Shown: positions 54,526 through 62,653 of the stretch, one piece after another
Layout: every line of letters starts with the position of its first letter
Position numbering within the stretch: the first letter of the stretch is position 1
Origin: Dyadobacter sp. CY343
Lineage (GTDB): Bacteria; Bacteroidota; Bacteroidia; Cytophagales; Spirosomataceae
DNA: 64,000 nucleotides
Reading direction: 5' to 3'
Assembly (NCBI RefSeq): GCF_021390335.1
Contig: NZ_JAJUXK010000004.1
Coordinates: 806,001-870,000 of the forward strand
Program-made: the position numbers and the translations under genes
Notes under the pieces: model-generated
Seen by the model: the letters and a program-made list of their open reading frames with translations, nothing else
Databases searched by the model: none
Told to the model about the DNA's origin: nothing

Positions 54526-55080
54526 TTAGTCCTGAGGAACCGAAAATCTGACGTAACCTGTGAAGGCCATACGTTGCCCCATCTCGCGGTAAGCTTCGTG
54601 TTCTTTCGGTGCCCAGGTACCCAGTCCGTCCACATATCTGTTGAACATGCAAAATGCCGCAGCGATCAAAACCGTATCGTGGATTTCCTTGTCTGCCGCT
54701 CCTTCTGCTTTTGCGGCAGCAATATCCTCCGCGTGCACTTCCCGGCCGCTTTTCTGCACCTTGGCGGCGATATTCAGGAGCGCCCGTAGTTTTGGGGAGA
54801 TCTCAATTTGCTGAAATCCGTTCTTGATATCGTCGATCAAACTGAGGTCGCAATCCAAATGCGCCATCGCGGCCGAAGCGTGCGAAGTGTGACAGAAATG
54901 GCAGTTGTTCAAATGCGAAACGTAGGCGGCGATCAGTTCGCGCTCACCGCTGGTGAGTGGAGAATCGCCCCGGAGCAGGGTTTCTGCGAGTAATTGCAAA
55001 GGTTCGGCGGTTTCGGGCCGGAAATTAAAAAGTCCAACAATACCCGGAAGCGATTCGTCGGGCAGGGTAATATGTGCCAT
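54526..55080 (-). CDS. AhpD-like carboxymuconolactone decarboxylase family protein (copy 1)
   Basis: 184 residues. The same fold as the downstream paralogue: AHITLPDESLPGIVGLFNF, SGERELIAAYVSHL, NNCHFCHTSHASAAMAHL (CxxC plus His), NRYVDGLGTWAPKEH. The two copies differ over most of their length, so this is an old duplication. First gene of the AhpD-AhpD-receptor-MFS unit (minus strand), preceded by a 121-bp region containing two TGATCA sites 8 bp apart (around 55150-55170). Confidence 0.88.
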   Translation of the reverse strand: MAHITLPDESLPGIVGLFNFRPETAEPLQLLAETLLRGDSPLTSGERELIAAYVSHLNNCHFCHTSHASAAMAHLDCDLSLIDDIKNGFQQIEISPKLRALLNIAAKVQKSGREVHAEDIAAAKAEGAADKEIHDTVLIAAAFCMFNRYVDGLGTWAPKEHEAYREMGQRMAFTGYVRFSVPQD

Positions 55081-55201
55081 TTGAGGAAAGAACAGTTTAG
55101 TAAATGGATAATTCTTCCTTCCGTACAGAAACAGACAAATAGTCAGATGATCAGTGTATCATGATCACATTAAGACTTTTACGGAAAGAATAAAAAATTT
55201 A

Positions 55202-55756
55202 CTAAGCCTGATCAGGCGGCGGAGATGGTATTGAAAAGTGGCTTTCAGAGATAAAAGCCGGTAGGTTTGAAGCACCTAATTCCCGGGCTGGCGTCCATTC
55301 GAGCACATAAAACACGTGCTTTCTGTCCTGGCCCATATACTCTTTCAGGAAGTTCTTTAATAAATTGGAATGCTGACTTTTTTGATCATCCGCCGACTGG
55401 CCGGTAACCTGATCATTGATCTTAGAAACCAGATCACTGAACCTATCGCGCGCATGCTGGTCAAGCTCACAATGCACGTACATCGTATCATTGAGCAGTT
55501 GCTGGCTCTTCATTTGGTAAAAATGGCCTTCGTGCTGAATTTGACCTTCCACCGCTTCCGGCGCACTCCAGTCGGTCTGGTAAGGAACACTTACCGGGAT
55601 TTTAATCACAATACCCGCGGAGCCAGTCGATTGCTCGATCAGGTCTTTGTTGGCGCCACTGATCTTATAGCTTCCCTCCGACAGATAGACTATTGAATAG
55701 CCGATCATATTGTAGAGCAAGAGCCCAAAGAGCAGTATGGATAAAATCCTGCGCAA
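55202..55756 (-). CDS. hypothetical membrane-anchored periplasmic protein
   Basis: 184 residues, unrecognised family. A single N-terminal transmembrane helix (about 4-25, ILSILLFGLLLYNMIGYSIVYL) is followed by an extracytoplasmic domain with KIPVSVPYQTDWSAPEAVEGQIQHEGHFYQMKSQQL and MYVHCELDQHARDRF (His-rich). It has no Cys motif, and the end is disordered (SHFSIPSPPPDQA). Similar single-helix proteins occur near TonB-dependent receptor genes in Bacteroidota, but its role is unknown. A TACATTTG (-7-like) box lies at 55785-55792 on the minus strand. Confidence 0.75.
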   Translation of the reverse strand: MRRILSILLFGLLLYNMIGYSIVYLSEGSYKISGANKDLIEQSTGSAGIVIKIPVSVPYQTDWSAPEAVEGQIQHEGHFYQMKSQQLLNDTMYVHCELDQHARDRFSDLVSKINDQVTGQSADDQKSQHSNLLKNFLKEYMGQDRKHVFYVLEWTPARELGASNLPAFISESHFSIPSPPPDQA

Positions 55757-55873
55757 TGTTTAAATATTGAAATTTCTGATTGTGCAAATGTATAAAAAGC
55801 TTTCGATGGATTTTATGCTTTTGCGGCTATTTTTACTGTCAATATTTTAGATTCTTGATATAATACCTCGTAT

Positions 55874-56215
55874 ATGCCATTTGTTGATTTCAATTCGAAG
55901 AAAATTATAAAAATCTGGGACGGGATTTATGGTACGCTGGCTCATTCCGAACAGCAGACTTTCGGCCACTTTACGATTGACGGCGGCACGGTACTGCCGG
56001 AACACAGCCATTTTCACGAACAATGGTGCCACGTGTTGGAAGGTGAACTCGAATTTGAGATTGACGGCGAAAAAATGCTGCTGACCAGCGGAATGACCGC
56101 CTATATACCTTCCAATGCGCCACATTCGGCAGTTGCACATACGCAGTGCAGGGTAATAGATTGTTTCACACCCGCGCGCCAGGATTTTATTGAGCTCGAA
56201 AGGAATAGTCAGTAA
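55874..56215 (+). CDS. cytoplasmic cupin-domain protein
   Basis: 113 residues, a single cupin. Motif 1 is GTVLPEHSHFHEQWCHVLEGELEFEIDG (two His, Gln/Glu) and motif 2 is IPSNAPHSAVAHTQCRVIDCF. No signal peptide. Relatives include QdtA/ectoine-like or dioxygenase-like small cupins; a metal-binding role is likely from the histidines, the reaction is unknown. It stands alone, facing away from 55202-55756, and converges with the minus-strand gene at 56274 through a shared terminator region. Confidence 0.83.
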   Translation: MPFVDFNSKKIIKIWDGIYGTLAHSEQQTFGHFTIDGGTVLPEHSHFHEQWCHVLEGELEFEIDGEKMLLTSGMTAYIPSNAPHSAVAHTQCRVIDCFTPARQDFIELERNSQ

Positions 56216-56221
56216 TAAAAA

Positions 56222-56250
56222 AACCGGCACTACGCGTGTAGATGCCGGTT
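56222..56250 (-). terminator. intrinsic terminator after the gene at 56274
   Basis: An 8-bp perfect stem (56222-56229 with 56243-56250), extended by CTAC/GTAG inside, is followed on the minus strand by a run of T. It sits 24 bp after the stop of the minus-strand gene and 7 bp after the stop of the plus-strand cupin, so it may act on both. Confidence 0.75.
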
Positions 56251-56273
56251 TACATATATGTTTTGTATCTCTC

Positions 56274-56606
56274 CTACACAAGCTCATTTTCATAATGCAG
56301 CCCAATCTGTGCGGGAGGAAAGGTTGCAATCTTGTTGAATTCCGCAATTGCCTGACTAACCTGCCTCTGCGATATTCCGCTGTATTCAAGTAACAGTACC
56401 TTCGCCTGCTGCGGTGTCGACCGTCGCATTTTCCAATATTGAGGATGATTTGCACCGATCGGTGTCCGGAAGAATGTCTCTTTGGGGTCTTTTATAAAAA
56501 CTTCATAGTCAGTACTAACCTGCGGATTGTCATTCAGGAAATAGCCTTTGACGACTACTTTAACTTCCCTGCCACTTTTTAGATGAAAAATTTTTTCGTG
56601 TATCAT
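56274..56606 (-). CDS. hypothetical small cytoplasmic protein
   Basis: 110 residues from ATG 56606 (MIHEKIFHLKSGREVKVVVKGYF); an upstream ATG at 56633 would add nine unlikely residues. It is beta-rich and basic at first (two strands and FIKDPKETFFRTPIGANHPQYWKMRRS), then helical (AKVLLLEYSGISQRQVSQAIAEF). No signal peptide and no family I recognise. Two 20-bp direct repeats lie 60-100 bp upstream, so it may be controlled by a dimeric regulator. Confidence 0.65.
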   Translation of the reverse strand: MIHEKIFHLKSGREVKVVVKGYFLNDNPQVSTDYEVFIKDPKETFFRTPIGANHPQYWKMRRSTPQQAKVLLLEYSGISQRQVSQAIAEFNKIATFPPAQIGLHYENELV

Positions 56607-56668
56607 AACGGCTACGTTTAAGAATATTTGCAAACATTACATCACGAACTTATTTTTCTTCATAAAGT

Positions 56669-56708
56669 TTAGCCAACGGTCGAATATGTTAGCCTGCGGT
56701 CGATTATG
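56669..56708. repeat. two adjacent 20-bp direct repeats upstream of 56606
   Basis: Units 56669-56688 and 56689-56708 agree at 17 of 20 positions (TTAGCC-xx-CGGTCGA-x-TATG). The 20-bp period places both copies on the same face of the helix. Minus-strand core ACCGTTGG/ACCGCAGG resembles LytTR-type half-sites. Confidence 0.55.
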
Positions 56709-56766
56709 AGGATATTGAGGGTTACAGTATTTACAACAAACTGACTAACAAGCGATAGAAACCGGG

Positions 56767-57939
56767 CTACTCAACTACGTGACCGATAAACTGCGCGGTA
56801 TTGTCCAGGATATTCCCCCCGCGCCGCAAACCCAGCGCACAAGCTTCCCCAACGTAAAATACACCTGCCTGATAACTTTTCCCCTCTGCATCAGCCGGAA
56901 ACGGAAAGTACTCCTGATAGATCTTCGCCTGCTTGCCATATTCACCTTCGACCTGCTCCAATACAGCGCCTCCTTTTTCCAGGATGGAAACATTGGCACC
57001 TTCACGTCCAAATAAAACTTTGCTCACCGACTGCTTGTGCGGCAGCGCATAACGTTCCGTTTGCAGTAAAAGAGGATGGTAAGGATACAAATCCCACAAA
57101 ACTTTTAAAATGTATTTGGATTGGAACAACAGTGTATACGCCGGATTCAGAATGACTGCTTTCCGGTTTCTGACAATTTGGGTCAGCATTCCGGCCAGTT
57201 CGGGCTCGTCCGTACCGATGTATTCCCAGGGAACGAGTTTGAACCAGAAATCGAAGCGGACAAATTCCCCCGTCGTCGTATCCTGAAAGAAAATGCCGTC
57301 ACCGTTCGAAAACTCCACATCGTCGATATAAGCAAATTCGGTATCAAAACCTGCCTCACTTGCCGCGGCGGCCAGTACTGCTACATTCGTCTCGTCCTCG
57401 GGAAAATCCCGCATGGTAGAGAAAAGAATCGAAGGTGTCAGGTCCGGGTTCGCATCTTTCAGGTATTGAAACTGACCAACAAGCGTTTCATAAAGGGTAT
57501 TGAATTGCTTCGCTTCGTCGAGCCCGTTCATGCGCAAATGCGCCCACTGTACCACGGAAGTTTCGGGAATGCAGGTAGCAGTATCGGCATTGAACTCGAT
57601 CAGCTTGATCTGATCATTATCAAATCCACCGGCCAGGTCAAAACGCCCGTATAAATGAATATGCCGGTCGTCTTCCCAGGAAAGCTCGATCAGCTCGATG
57701 AGGTTCTCAGGTATTCCGAGATCCTTGTAAATTTTATTATCAAATACATACTGGCCGGCTTCGACCAGCATATCATATAAGGTATTGGCAGCGTCATAAT
57801 ATTGATTCGCCAGCTCTTCCCTGATTATCACTACGTCGTTAACAACATACGGGACAGTATCTGTCCCCAACATCCAGTCCCAGCCGGCATTTTGAAGCGC
57901 ACGTTCAGGACCGTCTACCAATGTTCTAGTTTCTACCAT
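56767..57939 (-). CDS. glutathionylspermidine synthase-like ATP-grasp ligase (YgiC-like)
   Basis: 390 residues, the usual length of the stand-alone GSP synthase C-terminal domain family. ATP-grasp features are seen: the EFNADTATCIPETSVVQW block (metal/ATP), KVLWDLYPYHPLLLQTE, then VSKVLFGREGANVSI and the C-terminal glycine-rich RRGGNILDNTAQFIGHVVE. The N-terminal MLGTDTVPYVVND is typical. Known members ligate glutathione and spermidine, but the stand-alone YgiC types have not been shown to do so. It is 13 bp downstream of a YgiB-like gene, matching the ygiB-ygiC pair. Confidence 0.9.
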   Translation of the reverse strand: MVETRTLVDGPERALQNAGWDWMLGTDTVPYVVNDVVIIREELANQYYDAANTLYDMLVEAGQYVFDNKIYKDLGIPENLIELIELSWEDDRHIHLYGRFDLAGGFDNDQIKLIEFNADTATCIPETSVVQWAHLRMNGLDEAKQFNTLYETLVGQFQYLKDANPDLTPSILFSTMRDFPEDETNVAVLAAAASEAGFDTEFAYIDDVEFSNGDGIFFQDTTTGEFVRFDFWFKLVPWEYIGTDEPELAGMLTQIVRNRKAVILNPAYTLLFQSKYILKVLWDLYPYHPLLLQTERYALPHKQSVSKVLFGREGANVSILEKGGAVLEQVEGEYGKQAKIYQEYFPFPADAEGKSYQAGVFYVGEACALGLRRGGNILDNTAQFIGHVVE

Positions 57940-57951
57940 TTCAAATTTCGT

Positions 57952-58566
57952 TTAGCCTCCGCTTCTCGATGATGAGCGTCCAAAAAATCCTTTTCTGCCT
58001 CCGCTTGGGCGGGTATTCACTGTGCGCGTGGTACGCGAAGCGTCAACCTGCCTGAAAGTATTCTGTGATTTCTGGTAAGCTGCCGGGTTACTGTAAACTC
58101 CGCTTGCGTTGGCTCCGCCGGAATTGCGGTAATTGTTGATATACCCGTTATTGTTGTTCCTGCCCAGCAAATAGCCCATTCCGCCGTAAAGCAGCATCGT
58201 CGACAAGCCGCTGTGGTGACCGACGGAAGATTGGTTTGTACGGATTTCCTCGTCGATCAACGCTTTTGCAGCCTCTGGGCTCAGGTTGTCCGAATGCCCG
58301 TCGAGGTATGTCACTACTGCGCCGGAGCTGTCGGGCGGTACATTATCTTCGCTGATGATCTTGAATTCACCGGGTTTTACTTCTTTAATATGCGAGCGGA
58401 TTCCTTTTGTAAAAGTGGTCTCCTCGTAGCTGTAAGCCGCTTCATCCTCCTCATTGGAAGAGCAGCTGCCCAGCGAAATGCCCGAGAGCAATGCAATAGC
58501 CAGTGCGCCACCGATACTGATATCCTTCACGCTTTTAATAAAAGAACCTTTTCTTATTTGTGTCAT
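57952..58566 (-). CDS. YgiB-like (DUF1190) lipoprotein
   Basis: 204 residues. A signal segment (about 14-33) ends in the lipobox LGSC (Cys about 34). The mature part has the EAAYSYEETTFTKGIRSHIKEVKPGEFKIISED region, then a Gly/Asn/Ser/Arg-rich low-complexity end (MGYLLGRNNNNGYINNYRN, then RGFFGRSSSRSGG-like). This is the DUF1190/YgiB layout. Function unknown; association with a GSP-synthase-like ligase is conserved in many bacteria. First gene of the two-gene operon. The start is ATG 58566. Confidence 0.78.
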   Translation of the reverse strand: MTQIRKGSFIKSVKDISIGGALAIALLSGISLGSCSSNEEDEAAYSYEETTFTKGIRSHIKEVKPGEFKIISEDNVPPDSSGAVVTYLDGHSDNLSPEAAKALIDEEIRTNQSSVGHHSGLSTMLLYGGMGYLLGRNNNNGYINNYRNSGGANASGVYSNPAAYQKSQNTFRQVDASRTTRTVNTRPSGGRKGFFGRSSSRSGG

Positions 58567-58709
58567 ACTATTGGGTTTTTAATGCTGACAATATCTAAAA
58601 ATACACTTTTTGGCAGCGGTAATCTGCTATAATCTTTCAAATGGTACGTAATACAGGATAAAATTGCACAATTGCTTTACCAGCGGTTTTCAAGTGCTTT
58701 CACAAAAAT

Positions 58710-58741
58710 TAAGGCATAACCCTTTGAAAGATCATGCCTTA
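58710..58741 (-). terminator. intrinsic terminator after the aminotransferase gene
   Basis: An 8-bp perfect stem (58710-58717 with 58734-58741, TAAGGCAT/ATGCCTTA) and a 16-base loop are followed on the minus strand by AATTTTTG. It lies 22 bp after the stop of 58764-60050 and before the promoter region of the YgiB-like operon. Confidence 0.7.
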
Positions 58742-58763
58742 GTAAGTAAAAATAGTGCCGCCG

Positions 58764-60050
58764 CTACGCTTTCTTGGCAATTTTTTCCAATGCACTCACC
58801 AGCTTGTCTAAATCCGTGAGTTTGGTATAAACGTGCGGGGTTACCCTTACACAATGTATATTTTCCCAGTTAATACCTACTGTGTGAATCTTGTGATCCT
58901 TCATGAGCTTCGCGTCCACTTCTTCCGGCTTCATTCCGTCTACGCTCACTCCGGCGATCGCGCAGGAAAATTCTGGTTTCAACGAAGTATGGATCTTCAC
59001 ACCGGGAATCTGCGCGGCTTTTTCTGCCCAGTATTTTTTGAGAAAATGAACCCGCTCCTGTTTACGTTTCGACCCGATCCCTTCCTGAAAATTGATCGCC
59101 TCCCCGATCGCCTGCTCGATTGGAAAGCTTCTGGTGCCTAATGTTTCAAATTTCCGGATATCGGCACTTTTGGGCTGACTATTACAAAGCAGCGGCCATA
59201 TTTTCTCGATCTTATCCTTTTTTATCCACATCATCCCGCTACCCACCGGCGCGCTCAGGAACTTGTGGAGGCTCGTACCAAAGTAGTCGCAGTCGAGATC
59301 AGGGATTTTGTAATCAAGTAAACCAAAAGTATGGGCGCCGTCGACGACAACTTCGATCCCTTTGCTGTGCGCCATTTGACAGATCTTTTTCACCGGCATA
59401 ATCTGCCCTACCCAGTTGATAATGTGGGTTACGTGAATGATTTTGGTATTGGGCGTAACTGCGTCGGCAAATGCTTTTACGATCTGCTCGTCGTTTTCAA
59501 TGGGGAAATCAAAAGATAATTGTTTGTAAACCAGCCCGTCGCGCATTTGACGCTGTTTCCACGCCTGGATCATATTCGGATAATCCTGGATCGTGCCTAT
59601 TATTTCGTCCCCTTTTTGCAGCGGAAGTCCGAAAATGACGGTATTTAAAGCCTCGGTCGCATTTCTGTTGATCGCAATTTCTTCGGCGTCGCAACCTGCG
59701 AGCTTGGCGAGGCGCTGGCGGAGAGGTTCGCGGCCTTTATCCATAATCCGCCACATATAATAGGAAGGGCCTTGCGCGGCTGCTCTGTTGTATTTCTCCA
59801 AAGCTTCCTGCACCGCCAGCGGCGAAGGCGAAACGCCGCCGTTATTTAAAATGATAATTTCACTCTTGCTGGCTGTGTAAGCGTCCTGAATCACGGACCA
59901 GTAATCTTCATTGTCGTTACTGTCGGCTTTCCAGTATTTTTCCGCGTTGCTGAAATGCTCTGCGTGGAGTTGGTTAAAAAGGCTGTCAATACCGAACGCG
60001 CCCATGCCGAGGGCAGCGCTCTTTCTGAAAAAGGAACGGCGATTATTCAT
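58764..60050 (-). CDS. Tat-exported class V aminotransferase / isopenicillin N epimerase-like
   Basis: 428 residues. The N-terminus NNRRSFFRKSAALGMGAFGID has a twin-arginine-like motif, implying Tat export. The PLP enzyme follows: EIAINRNATEALNTVIFGL (cofactor phosphate site), VVDGAHTFGLLDY (Asp contacting the PLP ring nitrogen), and the PLP Lys in DYFGTSLHKFLSAPVG (about residue 262). The family includes isopenicillin N epimerase and cysteine desulfurase-like proteins; substrate unknown. A periplasmic PLP enzyme must receive cofactor in the cytoplasm, consistent with Tat export. The M23 peptidase gene ends 66 bp upstream. Confidence 0.87.
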   Translation of the reverse strand: MNNRRSFFRKSAALGMGAFGIDSLFNQLHAEHFSNAEKYWKADSNDNEDYWSVIQDAYTASKSEIIILNNGGVSPSPLAVQEALEKYNRAAAQGPSYYMWRIMDKGREPLRQRLAKLAGCDAEEIAINRNATEALNTVIFGLPLQKGDEIIGTIQDYPNMIQAWKQRQMRDGLVYKQLSFDFPIENDEQIVKAFADAVTPNTKIIHVTHIINWVGQIMPVKKICQMAHSKGIEVVVDGAHTFGLLDYKIPDLDCDYFGTSLHKFLSAPVGSGMMWIKKDKIEKIWPLLCNSQPKSADIRKFETLGTRSFPIEQAIGEAINFQEGIGSKRKQERVHFLKKYWAEKAAQIPGVKIHTSLKPEFSCAIAGVSVDGMKPEEVDAKLMKDHKIHTVGINWENIHCVRVTPHVYTKLTDLDKLVSALEKIAKKA

Positions 60051-60115
60051 AAATTTGGGTTAGGAAATAGTAACTGAGTGAGCTACAATTTATTGATAAT
60101 CCGCCGAAATCCCAA

Positions 60116-60895
60116 TTACATCTCGGGATCGCTTTTTACCACAGCCTGCAACAACCACTCATAGGTATCATAAGGCTCGGGCATACCTAAACTATCCAGT
60201 TGCAGGTACATTAAATGCACATGCGTAGGCGAGCGTTTCTTATAAGCATTATAGCCGCTGCGTCCCATTTCGGCAATTTTATCGCCCGCTTTTATGCTTT
60301 GCCCGGGTTGCACTTCCACGATATTATTGTGTGCGTAGTAAAACAACCCGTCAAGGCAGGGATCGTAAACCCAGATCCAGTTTCCGCCGCGGAGTTCGCT
60401 GTCGTATTTCCAGCCGGTTTCGGTGGCCAATACTATTCCTGATGAAAATGAAAGGACGTTAATAGGCTTCCACGTTCTGTCATCGAGGTTATCCTGGTCT
60501 TTATCTCTTACAAAAAGATCATGTGCAGGGTGGCTGCCGGCTACTTCCCGATCAAATAGATCAAAACCATTTGGCCGAAATCCTCTTCCTCTCGAACCGA
60601 CGGATTCCCTGGGCAAATAGGATTCGACCGGATAAACGAAATAGGCGGAGTCGATGCCGCGGCAGGTGTCGGGCTTTACTATTTTTCGGATATTCCGCAT
60701 GATTTCACTGAAAGCATTCCGGGCAGAATCGGGTGAAATAGCGCCGTCGCGGATATCAAGCTGTACCTGATTGAATGCGGCGCAATAGTCGGCTAGTGGT
60801 GTGGAAGATTCACTTTCATTAATAAAGGCTGAAATACTGACGATCAACAGCAGCCCAGCCACTCTTTTAACTGTCATCAAAAACATTTTTGTCAT
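60116..60895 (-). CDS. M23 family metallopeptidase, exported
   Basis: 259 residues from ATG 60895 (MTKMFLMTVKRVAGLLLIVSISAFI), preferred over ATG 60964 because it starts directly with a signal peptide. The LytM domain lies in the C-terminal half: the first zinc motif SHPAHDLFV (HxxxD), a Gly-rich IVLATETGWKYDS strand, DGLFYYAHNNIVEVQPGQSIKAGDKIAEMGRSGY, and the HxH motif PTHVHLMYL. All active-site residues are present, so peptidoglycan endopeptidase activity is plausible. It diverges from the aldo/keto reductase gene. Confidence 0.87.
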   Translation of the reverse strand: MTKMFLMTVKRVAGLLLIVSISAFINESESSTPLADYCAAFNQVQLDIRDGAISPDSARNAFSEIMRNIRKIVKPDTCRGIDSAYFVYPVESYLPRESVGSRGRGFRPNGFDLFDREVAGSHPAHDLFVRDKDQDNLDDRTWKPINVLSFSSGIVLATETGWKYDSELRGGNWIWVYDPCLDGLFYYAHNNIVEVQPGQSIKAGDKIAEMGRSGYNAYKKRSPTHVHLMYLQLDSLGMPEPYDTYEWLLQAVVKSDPEM

Positions 60896-61032
60896 GAATC
60901 CTCTTTCCCCGAACAGATTGGTTTGTATTCCGGCCAGCGCCGGATTTAAATTAAAACAATACAAATGTATTTCTATTGCATTAAAAAGGTTCTATGCTTT
61001 CCTTTAAACCCGGAACACTAAACAAAAACACA

Positions 61033-62004
61033 ATGCAATACCGTCGTTTTGGACGCACAAACTGGCAAGTCAGTGAAATTGGATATGGTATGTGGGGGCT
61101 CGCAGGCTGGACCGGCTCCGACCGCAAAGAGACCGATGATTCATTGAATCTGGCCGTAGAATCGGGCGTAAACTTTTTTGATACTGCCTGGGGATACGGA
61201 GAAGGATTGAGCGAGCGCATTCTGGGAGACCTTATAAAAAGATATCCTGACAAAAAAATATACGCCGCCACGAAAATCCCGCCGAAAAACCGCACCTGGC
61301 CTTCGAAGCCGGAGTTTAAGCTCGCTGATGTTTTTCCTGCGGATTATATTATTGAATACACAGAGAAAAGCCTGCAAAACCTGGGTACCGAACAGATCGA
61401 CCTGTTACAATTTCACGTTTGGGAAGATAACTGGGCGCAGGAAGATGAATGGAAAGAGGCGATCCAGAAACTGACCCGGGAAGGTAAAGTAGGCGCCTGG
61501 GGAATCAGTATCAACCGTTGGGAGCCGGATAATGCATTGGAAACGTTGAAAACCGGGCTGATAGATTCGGTACAGGTGATATATAATATTTTCGACCAGG
61601 CGCCGGAAGACAACCTTTTCCCGCTTTGCCGCGAAAACGATATTGCCGTGATCGCGCGCGTTCCTTTCGACGAAGGCACACTCACGGGTACTTTAACAAA
61701 GGAAACAGTTTTCCCGGCCGACGATTGGAGATCCACTTATTTCGTTCCAGAAAACCTGAATTCCAGCGTAGATCACGCAGAAGCATTGAAAGCCGATATT
61801 CCGGCTGGTATGACGATGCCGGAACTCGCATTGCGTTTCATCCTTAATAATCCGGACGTACATACTACGATTCCCGGCATGCGGAAATTACCGCACGTAA
61901 GATCAAATGTAGCCGTAAGCGACGGAAACGCACTTTCCCCCGAAATAGCTGAAAAACTGAAAACCCACCGCTGGGACAGGCAGCCGACCCAATGGTCACA
62001 ATAG
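61033..62004 (+). CDS. aldo/keto reductase
   Basis: 323 residues from ATG 61033 (MQYRRFGRTNWQVSEIGYGMWG), where homology to the family starts; the ATG at 60994 would add 13 unlikely residues. TIM-barrel AKR features: the catalytic Asp/Tyr region NFFDTAWGYGEGLSERILG, Lys in IYAATKIPPKN, and QIDLLQFHVWED with the His. The NADP-binding C-terminal end is TIPGMRKLPHVRSNV. AKRs of this type reduce aldehydes or act on sugars. It converges with the DoxX gene through a bidirectional terminator. Confidence 0.92.
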   Translation: MQYRRFGRTNWQVSEIGYGMWGLAGWTGSDRKETDDSLNLAVESGVNFFDTAWGYGEGLSERILGDLIKRYPDKKIYAATKIPPKNRTWPSKPEFKLADVFPADYIIEYTEKSLQNLGTEQIDLLQFHVWEDNWAQEDEWKEAIQKLTREGKVGAWGISINRWEPDNALETLKTGLIDSVQVIYNIFDQAPEDNLFPLCRENDIAVIARVPFDEGTLTGTLTKETVFPADDWRSTYFVPENLNSSVDHAEALKADIPAGMTMPELALRFILNNPDVHTTIPGMRKLPHVRSNVAVSDGNALSPEIAEKLKTHRWDRQPTQWSQ

Positions 62005-62008
62005 AAAA

Positions 62009-62037
62009 AAACCCGCTTCCAGATCAGAAGCGGGTTT
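62009..62037. terminator. bidirectional intrinsic terminator
   Basis: An 11-bp stem (62009-62019 with 62027-62037) encloses a 7-base loop. A-runs and T-runs flank it symmetrically, so it can terminate both the aldo/keto reductase (plus) and the DoxX gene (minus). It is only 4 bp from each stop codon. Confidence 0.9.
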
Positions 62038-62040
62038 TTT

Positions 62041-62451
62041 TTATCTATATAACTTATTATCGATCGAGTACTTTCCGGGCCCGGTGAAGAAAAGGGTCAG
62101 GTAAGTGATCAGAAATGAAATTGCGTGTTCTTTTTCGGCAAATGGATCGGGTCCGTGCACGATGAATACGACAACGATCATCGTAATAATGAGCGGGATC
62201 AATGCGGCTCTTGTAAACAATCCCAAAATCAGCAGAATAGAGCAGCCGAATTCTGCGAGAATGGTCAGAACCTTGGATAATTCTTCCCCGATACCGATCG
62301 GATCCGCGAAAGAACTGTCGCCTCCGAGGTAACCGGAAAGCTTTGCATATCCGTGTGTGAGCATTAAACAGGATATACCGACCCGCAGGATCAGAATACC
62401 AAAATCCGCCGAAGCGGGCAGTTTAATCGGTTTCAAGAATTTCTTCAACAT
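62041..62451 (-). CDS. DoxX family membrane protein
   Basis: 136 residues from ATG 62451 (MLKKFLKPIKLPASADFG); an ATG at 62490 adds 13 residues with no family counterpart. Four hydrophobic helices (GILILRVGISCLMLTHGYAKL, LTILAEFGCSILLILGLFTRAAL, IPLIITMIVVVFIVHG, AISFLITYLTLFFTGPGKYSID) show the DoxX/SURF4 pattern with a characteristic GLFTR loop. Role unknown; homologues are linked to thiosulfate:quinone oxidoreductase and redox sensing. It stands alone, 163 bp before the divergent receptor gene. Confidence 0.88.
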   Translation of the reverse strand: MLKKFLKPIKLPASADFGILILRVGISCLMLTHGYAKLSGYLGGDSSFADPIGIGEELSKVLTILAEFGCSILLILGLFTRAALIPLIITMIVVVFIVHGPDPFAEKEHAISFLITYLTLFFTGPGKYSIDNKLYR

Positions 62452-62638
62452 ACATTTATTATTGTGTGAATAAATAATCCCTGGCCGCATTCACGGCCAA
62501 AATAACTCTTTTCACCTAACCGCAGAAACCGCCGAGATAGTTTCATAAATAATTTCGTGTCGCCATGGAGTCATATTTTTATTTGCCAAGTTATATTTTT
62601 AGATTTACCTAAATTATATTTCAGAGTAAATTAAATAA

Positions 62639-62646
62639 TAGTTTTG
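62639..62646 (+). promoter_or_regulatory. -7-like box of a TonB-dependent receptor gene, close to the start codon
   Basis: TAGTTTTG fits the -7 pattern TAnnTTTG exactly and is only 8 bp before the ATG at 62654. If real, the transcript would begin within a few bases of the start codon (leaderless). No -33 TTTG lies at 17-21 bp upstream, so the element is uncertain. Confidence 0.3.
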
Positions 62647-62653
62647 AACACTT

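Noticed and set aside
48663..55080. One long operon from the AhpD genes to the FecA-like receptor
   Set aside because: A strong intrinsic terminator at 49840-49883 separates the MFS gene from the DUF3179 gene.
55081..55201. Riboswitch before the AhpD/receptor operon
   Set aside because: No conserved TPP, cobalamin or other riboswitch core is visible in the 121 bp.
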